Source: Actinernus sp. WN-2022
Lineage: Eukaryota; Cnidaria; Anthozoa; Actiniaria; Actinernidae
Assembly: GCA_030867875.1 (NCBI GenBank)
Contig: JAOWCC010000936.1
Location: forward strand, 10,610,095 to 10,674,094
Reading direction: 5' to 3'
DNA length: 64,000 nucleotides
Both the position numbers and the translations under genes were made by a program. The first letter of the stretch is position 1, and each line of letters starts with the position of its first letter. The notes under the pieces were generated by a model. The model was not told the DNA's origin. It searched no databases and worked only from the letters and a program-made list of their open reading frames with translations. Positions 22,404 to 31,957 of this stretch are shown here, in pieces.

Positions 22404-23792
22404 TTAAATAGGGGTGACACGATCATACTTGTGAGCTCCTAATATCAAGCGTGCCGCTGAATTAAGAACACGCTGTAACTTTCTAATCTGATCCTGTGGA
22501 AGTCCATACAACAGTGCATTGGCGTTATCAAGCTTAACAGTCACAAAAGCATGAACAAGCGTTTCAGTTGTCTGAAACGACATATATCTTCTAGCACGTG
22601 CAATGGTTCTAAGGTGGTAAAATGCTGACTTACAAATGTTGTTAGTATGTATAGACATAGTAAGAAATGTATCTAATGTGACACCAATATTTCGAGCATG
22701 AGGCACTGGAGTGATTATATCTGAGCCTACAGTCAGTGAGGAGAAAAAAGGTTCAGGCCGAAATTTAGAACTCAGAATCAGAAGTTCCGTCTTATCCGTA
22801 TTAAGCTTCAACTTGTTCACTGCCATCCAGTCAATAATGTCTACTAAACAGATTTCCACAAAAGACTTGACTTGCTCAAGCTCATCCTGGTCCTTATAGT
22901 CAAAAGAAGTATAAATCTGAGTGTCATCAGCATATAGATGAAATATCATGTCATGTGATCGTAAAATGTCTCCCATCGGTGACGTGTATATCAGATATAA
23001 TATAGGCCCCAGTACCGAACAATGAGGAACGCCACATACTATGTCATGACTGTCTGAGATAGCTCTATTGACATGCACAGCCTGGGTGTGACCAGACAGA
23101 TAAGACCTGAGCCAGCCCAATGTATCACCCTTAATCCCAAATTTAGAAGACATTCTACTAAGCAAGATAGTGTGATCTACCGTGTCAAATGCCGCTGATA
23201 GATCTAATAGCAGCAGTAGGACACTAGAGTTCTCATCTATTTCACGAAGTATGTCATTCTGTACACGAATCAGTGCTGTCTCACAACTATGAAATTGCTT
23301 ATAGACAGATTGGAACAGTTCATTGAGGCTATTGCTCCGAAGATGATGTAGTAAGCGCAAGGCTACCACTTTTTCAGTCATCTTCGAAACGAACTTCGAG
23401 TTTGAGACTGGTCGAAAATTGGGAAAGTCCTCATAATCCAGAGTAGACTTCTTTAGAGTTGGGTGCAAAGCAGCTTTCTTGAGAGTTGATGGAACACAAC
23501 TATTTGCCAAAGATGAATTAACAATATCAGCAATAACAGGCATAATCACGTCTAGTTGAACAGCGAGTATCTTCGCTGGAACAGGGTCGAGTCCACAAGA
23601 CTTTAACTTGGTCTTTCCCAAAATATCAGACAGTTCTTCGACAGTAGTCGGAGTAAATGTATCCAAACAGCAGGATAACTCAGGTTTTTCCAACTGAGCA
23701 AACACCGAGGCAACATATGATGATGGAGTATTCGACTTTTGCCTGATTTTGGACACTTTGTCAGTGAAAAACCTTGCAAATTGGTCCGCCAA
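22404..23792 (-). pseudogene. LINE-2 reverse transcriptase
   Basis: A 462-codon open frame with RT blocks: KLKSCGLDPVPAKIL, FRPVSNSKFVSKMTEKVV, LLDLSAAFDTVDHTILLSRM, FGIKGDTLGWLRSYLSG, GVPHCSVLGPILYLIYTSP and catalytic YADDTQIY, then WMAVNKLKLNTDKTELL. Block 4 normally reads GVPQGSVLGP; here QG is replaced by HC. The catalytic aspartates are intact. The N-terminal side (23793-24200) is frame-broken. Confidence 0.9.
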
Positions 23793-24205
23793 CCGCTTGG
23801 AAGACTCGCATGTGGGATATAGCTTCTCAGATTTTATATGGAAAAAAAACGGTCAACAATATGAAAAAGTCTTCTGCTATCTGTGCCAGCATCCAGAACA
23901 AGTGATGAGTAATGTTCCATCTTTGCTTTGCAGATAAGGTTCTTGACATGAGTACACTGATCAATATATCCCTGTCGATCAACCTCTAGGCCACTGCTAC
24001 GCCATCTTCGTTCCTTCTTTCGCCGTATCGTTTTCTGTTCTTTAATATCTTGATTGTACTACGGTGCCTTAGGTCGAAGAGTTATGGTTTTTTTACAGAG
24101 TGGGGCGTAGCTCTCCAATAGAATGGACAAAACCAAATCATATTGATCACACCGCTCTGCAAGGGTTGGTGCGGGCGATATATATAACTCAGACTTGAGA
24201 ATTTC

Positions 24206-24745
24206 CTAGCGAAAGTTATCCATGTTAATGTTACTGAGTCTACGATAGCAAATTTCTGACTTCAAATTAGGAGGCTTAGTCACATCCAGATTACAATGCA
24301 GCACAAAGTGATCAGAGATTCCAGCATCCTGCACCTGTAAGTTATTGATCACGGCTTCATCTTTCCTGGTGATAATGAGGTCAAGTATGTGGTTATTATT
24401 ATGTATTGGCACATTCACGTGCTGCTCAAGATTGAATATCCGCAGTAGCTCTAAAAACTTACAGGCATTCAGGTCTCCCCCTACATCCACGTGACAGTTA
24501 AAGTTACCAACCATTAGTGATGTAAATTCTTCAAGAAATAAGGAGTATGTAAGTCCATTCGCCAAAGATGGAGGTGGGCGATAGATGACAACAAATCTGA
24601 AGGTGGATGAGTTAGCATTTAACAACAGTTCCATCAATTCAAACGACTGGTATGATCTTGTCTCCAACTTTTTTATCTTCAAGTTACGTTTGAAAAGGAA
24701 ACCAGTTCCACCACCGCGACCATACTCCCTTGGACAATGAATAAA
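24206..24745 (-). pseudogene. LINE-2 endonuclease, C-terminal part
   Basis: After the nested element the frame reads WYKFIHCPREYGRGGGTGFL, then VVIYRPPPS, MVGNFNCHVD, ILDLIITRKDE and AGISDHFVLHCNL. These are the APE endonuclease blocks, including the GGG, YRPP, N-x-H and SDH motifs. The block usually reading GDFN is GNFN here. Confidence 0.85.
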
Positions 24746-25475
24746 TTTATACCATGGTAGCCTCGGATTCTTTTGTTCTCCGAGGCACATTTAAAGCACT
24801 CATTTTCCCTGATGGCAGGGATATTTAGAAATATGCATTGTTTCGATAATGAGGGAAAATTAGAAGAGAATGCAGGCTGGAAGTGAGAAGTCAAAAGCAC
24901 CAACTCCTGCTCCCCTCTGGCACGACTAGCCCTACGCTCCTGGATGAAAAATACTGAATCCAAACTGACCTGTCTTCATCATAACCTACAATTTAATCCA
25001 TGTGGGATGACCTATTTCGATCTGCATATTCTTCTCTTAATTTCTCAAACCCGCTTCTTCGATGTGGGCTACTTAAAACCATAAACGTGACGTAATTAAA
25101 ATCCATTCATGCTCTTTGAATATTTAGTCAACCGCATAATTACATTGTATTTTAGTATTCTTCTTCTCAAAAACAACACGCTTTTTTCGCCAGGGGAAGC
25201 CAGGGTCGTTTAATCAATGGCGCTCAGTCAAGCATTAAACAAAACGTTTTCGAAAGCAACTCGGCTGCGACGTCTTTAATTTCGGGAGAGAAAACTAAAC
25301 TTCTCAGAGATTTGTTCCGTTCCTCGGCGATCATGGTATAACAAACTTATACCATGGCATTTCGGGGTATTAGTGATTTAAATTGCCCCGAGAGCCGCGG
25401 GAAGATTTACAAATCTTCCCTCGGCTCTCGGGGCAATTTAAATCACTAATACCCCTCATGCCATGGTATAACTTA
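24746..25475. mobile_element. Element X: palindrome-ended insertion in LINE-2
   Basis: The insertion splits the LINE-2 endonuclease between GYNY and WYKFIHCP. Both borders carry the inverted sequence ttataccatgg / ccatggtata. An extra copy of this end sits inside at 25348. The left two thirds (24985-25300) is repeated in reverse orientation at 58165-58490, shown by tctcaaacccgcttcttc versus its complement near 58460. The right end is a near-perfect palindrome of its own. No transposase frame was seen, so the class is unknown. Confidence 0.75.
25348..25470. repeat. Near-perfect palindrome with about 60-bp arms
   Basis: The left arm 25348-25407 and right arm 25411-25470 are complementary almost throughout (ggtattagtgatttaaattg against caatttaaatcactaatacc). 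The loop is a few bases. It would form a very stable cruciform or hairpin RNA. Confidence 0.95.
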
Positions 25476-26434
25476 TAATTATAACCCTTCTGACAAACAT
25501 CCCGTGTAGTGTAATCATTGACTTCACCGCTTTTTAGCCACGTTTCGGTAATAGCTAAAATGTCAATCTGTTTCTCCACAACGTAATCTTTGATCAATAA
25601 GGACTTGTTGTTGATCGACCTAGCATTGAGTACTGAGAGGTGAAGCTTCTTGTCGTTCCCGTTCTTATCGCTAACAGCCTCTGCCGAGATTTTAACATTT
25701 GCATGGCGATCATGTGAACAACGAGAACGGCAATAACGATAGTTATAGAGCGACGGCACAGGTAAACAAAGAGGTTGGTGTTGATCCTGTGCAGTGATAG
25801 GAATCACTGGAATACAAACAAGGTTCATTAAGCAAACTTGACGCTGCACATAAGAGCAAGGATTGCTATAAACGCCAACTTTGTTGGTAGTGTGAACTGG
25901 AATGTAAGTAGGAATGTTAGATGTATTTGAGGCAACATTATCTTTAAAAACCAGTCGCCAATCTGCACTCAAATTCTCCTCCCAACCAGGATTGGTCTCG
26001 ACGTCACCAGATAGAAGCAAAACTCGCTTAGTTGCAGTAGTGTTAGAATAGTAGGCAATGCGGCTTTGAGCGAGTTTAGGCTTCTTGAATCTTCCATGCT
26101 TTATTGTGTGACCAGGGCATGTTGTTATAAGGGTGACCAAATCTATTGTACGCACTGACTTGAAAAATAGACAATTGGCACCATCCCGCAAAGGCAACAC
26201 ACAGTCCATTCTTGTACAAATTTCAGCCATTTCGTTCCAGTGAAAGATCCAGCGATGAAATACGTTTGACATCGTAGGGCCAAGAATACTTGATGTTTCG
26301 ACAGATAAACTCATCAGACATGTTCCATTAGGAGTTAGGAACTGATCAACTGTAAAGTTCGGAGATAAACAATTATAAAACAGGAAAAAATAAAACAAAA
26401 TCGGCGAGACCAGAAAAGCGTGTTTGGATGCCAT
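25476..26434 (-). pseudogene. LINE-2 leader, degenerate 2A motif and endonuclease N-terminal part
   Basis: The preferred start is the Met of MASKHAFLVSPILFYFFLF, a strong hydrophobic leader. The region then has several Cys and N-glycosylation sequons (NGTC), the motif AYYSNTTA, and DVETNPGW. The endonuclease begins with LHLSVLNARSINNK and continues QIDILAITETWL, then YNY at the insertion. The order is the same as in LINE-1 (hydrophobic leader, AYY-N-T-A, D-x-E-x-N-P-G, endonuclease), but the last 2A residue is Trp instead of Pro. Upstream in-frame Met codons extend to 26473, into the neighbouring repeat. Confidence 0.85.
25982..26005 (-). other. 2A-like motif with terminal Pro replaced by Trp in LINE-2
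   Basis: The codons read D-V-E-T-N-P-G-W. All consensus positions are kept except the final Pro, where TGG stands in place of the CCN codon expected. The ribosome-skipping reaction depends on that Pro, so this copy should be inactive. Confidence 0.85.
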
Positions 26435-26466
26435 TACGCAATGCATCGAAAACGTTAAATTTAATG

Positions 26467-28060
26467 TGAGCAAAGATCTGTCAATAAACCTTCACAAGCC
26501 TCCCATGCAGACGCTATTGGCTCATGCATACCTCCCAATGATTTTGGAAGCCTTACTTTTAATGGTCAGTCTGGGAAAGAAAAGTGTCACTCATTTCAGC
26601 AGCCATTCTTGGGAGGACTGTATAATGAGCCAAACGAGCATCTGTGTAGGTACAAGAAGTAGGTATTGACTTATTTTATGTGCTCATCTGACATCACACC
26701 TATTACGGGTGAGTAAAATGCTTCCACCTATGCTTATAAATTATTGTGCGCGTAAGCCAGTGGCCAATTTGGTAAAACTTTTACACTATTTTACAAGTAT
26801 GTCCATCGTTTTATTGCCAGCTATGTAAAAATACATGTGCAAAAGTTTTACTAAACTTACCCCAGGCCATGATGTATAGTTGTAAGACTATTACACTAAC
26901 TAGACCGAAAACCGATGTACCTGTCATCTGGTACAGGGCACTGAATTCAGTCATCCTGACTGAACATGCAGATGTGACGTGTCAACCTCTGCCAATATTT
27001 CCATACCTCCACAGGGCAAATTGTTGATATGCAGGTTTCCTAAAACTTTCCATGGTGAAATTAAACTCATCTGCACGTATCTCGCACCTTGCTTTGATAC
27101 AGACCGTCCCTCTATGATGTATCTGTCTAAACATATGCCTCTATTATGCCTAAAAGGTTGTTCAATAGCATGCCTTTTCTCTCCATGTCCAGGTTTGAAA
27201 CAATTGAAAGTACTAAAAAGACAAACAACTTATTTACCTATATTTTATTTATACTGTTATTTTCATATTTTGTGGAAGGTGTTCATTCTAAAATTATGCG
27301 GCATGCTTTTCCGTTGAAAATGAGCAATCAGAACGTATAGATTTGTGCTACGAAAGGATCAAAGTTCGGTTGATGAAACTGGTAATACGATTTCTGAAAA
27401 TTATACCTATTTTAATACCTTTATTTCACCCTGATAAATTTGAACTCGTTATCGTATGGCCCTATCTTGCATCGCTGCAGGTTGAATGTTGTCGGCCCTT
27501 TCTTCGTTATACTAAACCGAAATATAAATAAGATATATCATTGAGACAATCTCAAACAACATTACGATAAGCTGATCCAAGGCAACCTACTGCAGCTTAC
27601 CTTGTTTTATCGCAACCATCTAGGACATGACACGTTGCTTTCGCGGCATTTGCAGGCACTCTTGCCTCCTCTCCTTGCATACTGACCTTTGCATGTGTAT
27701 TTTACTCGGTTTAAGTCGGATTCCGGGATGACCTAAATGAGATTAATAAATCGAGTAAATGTTATCCTGTTTATAATAACAGTTTCAGAGATAGGAAGTT
27801 GAAGGTGAGAAATAAAAAAATCACAAACCTCCACTAGTTCGTCGTCCACAATTAACGAGCCATACGCATTTATTTTTCCTTCTTGCTCCACTGAACCAAT
27901 AGATAAATTGGAACCCATTTGTTATTTTAAAGGCTTCGTGACAACGATTGAACGAACCGCACGAAGAAGAACAAACGCAGTCGCATAGTTCACTCGAAAC
28001 AATAAAAGCCTCTTCTTGGTGCCAGTCAAAACAAAAACAGCGGCGCGTAATACATATAGC
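26467..28060 (-). pseudogene. P2X7-like C-terminal domain pseudogene, copy B
   Basis: Same layout and orientation as copy A, with matching blocks from one end to the other. The 27918-27820 frame is intact here: M-G-S-N-L-S-I-G-S-V-E-Q-E-G, then NAYGSLIVDDELVE. Compared with copy A the difference at DD/DIQID is a 12-nt indel, a multiple of three, which fits former coding sequence. Around 27445-27500 reads EERADNIQPAA. Around 26985-27080 reads DEFNFTMESFRKPAYQQFAL, then WRYGNIGRG. The segment holding WCKC in copy A is deleted or unrecognisable here. The two copies flank LINE-2. Confidence 0.5.
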
Positions 28061-29710
28061 CTCTCAAGTTCGAACTCTAATTGTGGGATTCCTGTGGCAG
28101 GCGAAGAAAACAGAAGAGGGAGATTGTAACCCAGAGAGAAGAAAGAAAGAGAGAGATGCCTGCCGAAAAACGACATGTCATCTTCACTTCGCGCAGCTTT
28201 TCGTGCGCATAACAACATATTTATGGAGGGGTAAACCCGGGGAAACGTAAACAATCAACTCAGTTTTGACAGCTTCGTTCTACGTGTTACCCTTCACAGC
28301 TTCGTACTGCTTGTTGGAACTAGCCTATGTTGGAAATGGTTCCTGGGCAGTTGTCTTGACTACTTCCTCGGATTCCTTTCGAATATATATTCGCTTAAGT
28401 TTTCGACTAAATCTCCAAGCACTCTCTAAGTCGTGGCGCTGATGTTTTGCGTGGTTCAGTTATCAATATATATCCCTCAGATCTGAGTTAAGCGTATGTT
28501 TTGCATGGCTCAATGAATAATTGCTTGACAGTCCGAGCCAGTGGCTCCCAAGTACTGAACATTTTTACAAGTGGAATTGTATTCTAGTTTATCAAACATT
28601 TTAGAGCCACATTATTTGCAGGATCCGATATCGAATGTAAGAGCTTGACCCGATCAAACGACTTCAAGACCGGTAGAAGACAACATGCCGGCGGTGCCGT
28701 TTGGAAGTAACTCTGCCTCCATTTAACACTCAATGGAAATTCACTATGACTGTCTTTAGATGGTCGACACCGGGTCTTTAAAAATGACATGTTTGAAGTT
28801 TTTCAGTGGGAAGTTTTTAAAAATCAGCGAACGGTTACACATTTTAAACACTTTTTGGAAAACAAATTATCAGGATGGAAAACGAAGATACGGGTTGAAG
28901 GAACGTTTTCCACCCTTTACAGTATAGCAGATCTCAGTAAAATGTGTATCATCTTCGACATGAACTTTTTGCCTGCGTCTTTTCCTTACTTGCAAACGCA
29001 CCAAATTCGAAACTCCCAAATGACCATAAACATACAAATAACCAGGAGGGTTGAGCTTTCGATTACCTTGTTTCAGACTCCCTTTGTTTTATGTACTGAC
29101 TGTATTTCACACCTTCATGGTGGCTCTCTTAAATGTCAACAGAGTATTAACAAGTGTATTGTCGGAGATTTTAAAGCATAGTGATACCGCGGTATTGTAC
29201 GTTCCGCAATGGTGGTCAGTTAGAAACACAATCCATTTCGGTTTGGGAATGTCGTTTTCCGTTTGACCGTAATAACGATTTTTGAAATAGATTTAGATCT
29301 TTTTTTTACCTCATCATTTAACAGTTTATATAAAAAGGAATACAAATGTTGCGTTGTTTTGCACAAAACACATACGTATCGCTGGCTTCGTTGGCTTCGA
29401 CACCCTTCCATACAACATAGGATAGGGCGATTTTCGAATGAGTATCGAAAGTAATTCGGTGCTTGCTTTGGTTTTGCATGTGCTTAGCTTTCATATTGGC
29501 TGTGACTATCAGCCAATCAAGTTCTAAACTAAAACCAAATATTCTATTGCTCCATCAGTGAGAGGTGTGCACGATTGTTGTCACTCTTCATTGTGATTGG
29601 TTCAAGTAAATCCAATCATGAATTACTTCAGTTCGTGTTTGAGTCATTGTTTTCACGTGCTTCCGTGATTGGTTCTGTTTTTACTTCCCTATAACGTACC
29701 TGTCTGTTCC
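28060..29710. other. Intron with no recognised gene
   Basis: 28755-28780 shares a boundary sequence (ggtcgacaccgggtcttta) with about 20588 and, inverted, about 15135. The 130-residue open frame at 28789-29181 has no family signature and is probably chance. The exon at 29721 follows. Confidence 0.45.
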
Positions 29711-29720
29711 TTCCTTTCAG

Positions 29721-29805
29721 CTCCAATCGCTCCAGCTGTCTCGGTAATAAACAACAATAATACTATAACTTTGTGGACATCCATTCAACAAAATGGACCG
29801 ATTAA
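29721..29805 (+). CDS. Receptor gene exon: N-terminal half of third FN3 domain
   Basis: This short 85-nt exon has a strong polypyrimidine tract and TTTCAG acceptor and a GTAAGT donor. With the phase-1 base from 2300 it reads A-P-I-A-P-A-V-S-V-I, then NTITLWTSIQQNGPI. That is strand A/B of an FN3 domain with the conserved Trp. It leaves two bases (AA), which complete an Asn codon with the first base of the exon at 38585. It is an island of host coding sequence between transposon-rich introns of about 27 kb and 9 kb. The phase agreement on both sides is the main support. Confidence 0.8.
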
Positions 29806-30182
29806 GTAAGTACTTTTTATAAAAATGTATACGTCGGATTTACTCATATTTAAGATGACCAAAATTGTTCATGCTCCTTTAACAGTAGTAACAATGTATT
29901 GCATTAAGACAGGGAGATGTCAAGTCTGGAGATGTGTTCATCACATCTAAGGGTTTCTTGCCTAAAAGTTCGGTATCTAGAAAAAGCTATAAATACAAAA
30001 GTCAAAGTTCGACTGGAATTCGCCTGCGCGAACCCAGTCTCAGTATAGTTGTAACTGTTCATCGTGGTCAACAAGCTAGGGAGGGGAACCTGGTAGGGCA
30101 TGTAATCCCTCTATGATTAGTGACAGGGTAGACTTCCAGTCGAACTTCAACTTATGGTAAAGTCTCGTACAACTTTTGCATT

Positions 30183-30665
30183 CTACCTTCTCACCCACAG
30201 AGGTACCACATGAGATTTCAAAGACAGATGCACAGAGCGAAAGAACAACAATTTATTCAGAACTATTGTGTTAACACTGTCTGCAAAGGGATATTTTAAA
30301 ATACCTTTATCATAAAACTTGACAAAAGTGGATTCTGATTTCCAACCTGCCTTAGCAAGTATATCTGCTAATGGAACATCACTAATCTTAGCCTTAGAAG
30401 TTGAAGCCGACCTTGTACTATGAGGTTTAAAGGTCTTTCTATCAATACCTGCACACCACATAACATTTTTAAGCCACCGACTAACCGATATACTGGTTTG
30501 TGGGGTTTAACGTGACTAAGTAGAAATTGTTTATGGTCCCCTCTGACAATACAAGTTCGTTTTATGTACTCTTTTAGTGAATTTACAACACATATTTTAG
30601 GATCATCACTGGGTGTCTTCATCTCAATTGTGAGGCTCTGAGCCTGGCTTTGTTTGTCTAACATG
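30183..30665 (-). pseudogene. Tyrosine recombinase, C-terminal catalytic part
   Basis: Two overlapping frames separated by one frameshift near 30460 read DDPKICVVNSLKEYIKRT, then QFLLSHVKPHKPV, CAGIDRKTFKPHSTRSA, ADILAKAGWKSESTFVKFYDK and a stop. H-S-T-R is the HxxR box, G-W holds the second His/Trp position, and the Tyr in KFYDK is the expected nucleophile of tyrosine recombinases. The best match by pattern is the YR of DIRS/Ngaro-type retrotransposons or Cryptons of animals, not a bacterial integrase. The N-terminal part lies beyond the inserted element at 31642. Confidence 0.75.
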
Positions 30666-30673
30666 TGTCTGTA

Positions 30674-31633
30674 CAAGGGCACCCAACGAAGTTTTCGGTT
30701 AAAAAGCTGTTCGGGAGAGTAAGTTAGCCTAAAACTTTCGGATTTGAAAAAAAATTCCATAGAATTTTTTTTCTAAAATACTGGCTATAAAATTTGTTTT
30801 CAATCCCTAGCAAATTATAGAAGACAAGTGAGATTAAAGGGTTCCCCTAAAATATTCGTTCGTATTCGTCTGATCAATAGAGTAAGAGCTTTCCCCTAAA
30901 ATATTCGTACGTTTTCGTCTGATCAATAGAGTCAGAACGATCCAGAAAAAAACATTGGTTGCAGTGGCGTAGCCAGGTTTTTAAAATTTGTAGGCCCAAA
31001 CAACCGCTCCGTAAGGGTTGCTTCTTGAGGGGTCCGGGAGCATGCTTCCCCGGAATTTTTTTAGATTTAGACTTTCGCAAATGCCTTCTGCTGCACTTTC
31101 AGGTCATGTTTTGTGTATTTCGACAGCTCCTCAAGCCCAACATTCATTTGTAATAAGACAAGTAGGCTGTAAAATGTGTAGGCCCGGGCCTACGGGCCTA
31201 TAGGCTAGATACGCCCTTGGGTTGGAATGGAAAAAACAAACATATTATCACAAATCATTTAGTGAAGCGGCCACCTAAAGTTTTCGAGAACACATTTTCA
31301 TTCTCTAAGAAATTCTGACATCTAAAATCCGAAAGAATAAACCTTTAGCAAATGGAGCTCACCTAAAAGAATTGCCTAAAGGAAGAAAGAACCCCTAAAA
31401 AATTCGTACCTCCACAAAACTTTGCAACATGAAGTTACTTGGACTAACAAATTCGTAGGCCGGGAATATTTTGCCATAGTATTTTCGGTTGACGCGATTT
31501 CCACCTAGAAAATCCGAACAGCTAATAGCTTTCTAGAATACGTCAAAAGACATAGTAGGCGCCTTAAAATGGCTAGATGAGCTGCATACAACTGGTTTCA
31601 AACGAATCTCAAAAAGTACTCGTTGGGTGCCCT
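30674..31633. mobile_element. hAT-like non-autonomous insertion with perfect 8-bp duplication, splitting the tyrosine recombinase
   Basis: The flanks both read tgtctgta (30666-30673 and 31634-31641), a perfect 8-bp target-site duplication. The ends are caagggcacccaacga and tcgttgggtgccct. Removing the insert joins FAFRLQT to HVRQTKPG, the expected next recombinase segment, which proves the insertion. An 8-bp duplication fits the hAT superfamily. The interior has repeats of cctaaaatattcgt-type phrases (two 50-bp direct repeats at 30845-30940) and no transposase. Confidence 0.85.
30962..31222. mobile_element. Nested MITE with AGTGGCGTAGCCAGG-type end
   Basis: The left end cagtggcgtagccaggtttt and the right end aggctagatacgcccttggg form imperfect inverted termini. 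The interior has ggggtccgggagcatgcttc, a phrasing common in old invertebrate MITEs. It lies inside the hAT-like insertion, so it is a second-level insert. Confidence 0.55.
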
Positions 31634-31641
31634 TGTCTGTA

Positions 31642-31860
31642 ATCTAAATGCAAATGAGGATACAGACTCACTTGAGCTTGTAACAAGAAGGTGGATAGTC
31701 TGTCCTCTTTGACCAGAGACTAGTGCGATCAACATTGTAAGTTTAAGAGTAAGTTCCTTCAGTGAAATGCCACTTACAGGCGACTGTGTATTTAAGGTCA
31801 CGTTAAAGGTTCGAGGTGTCATTTCCAACGTCGCAATTAAAGCCACAGACGTATACCGTT
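31642..31860 (-). pseudogene. Tyrosine recombinase, N-terminal catalytic part
   Basis: The frame reads SPVSGISLKELTLKLTML, then IALVSGQRGQTIHLL and VSSFAFRLQT. S-G-Q-R-x-Q-T is the box I region with the first catalytic Arg. Upstream of about 31860 the frame is lost, shortly before the Mutator-like element at 31958. Together with 30183-30665 it supplies Arg, His-x-x-Arg, Trp and Tyr, so the ancestral enzyme had a full active site. Confidence 0.75.
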
Positions 31861-31957
31861 TTAAAAGTCTTGAATTGAAGAAAGTATATATGTATTACCG
31901 TACATGTACCTGCAGAGCTGCACCATCATATTCATGTCAAAAGTGTCAATGTTTCGG

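Larger units (their letters stand above)
21950..26466 (-). mobile_element. LINE-2: 2A-type CR1/L2-like non-LTR retrotransposon
   Basis: This - strand LINE lies between the two related P2X7-like repeats. Its 5' boundary is sharp at about 26466, where the sequence switches to the copy-B repeat. Its 3' UTR ends near 21950 in a block shared with 10208-10375. It encodes a hydrophobic leader with a 2A-like motif, an endonuclease interrupted by a 730-bp element (24746-25475), an RT, and an intact C-terminal segment. Older than LINE-1: the coding region has several frame breaks. Confidence 0.85.

Noticed and set aside
28789..29181. 130-codon open frame
   Set aside because: No domain signature, composition like the surrounding intron, and no related copy nearby.
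30183..31860. Bacterial integrase contamination
   Set aside because: The element sits between receptor exons and is broken by a eukaryotic-type hAT-like insertion, and its motif wording fits animal YR elements.
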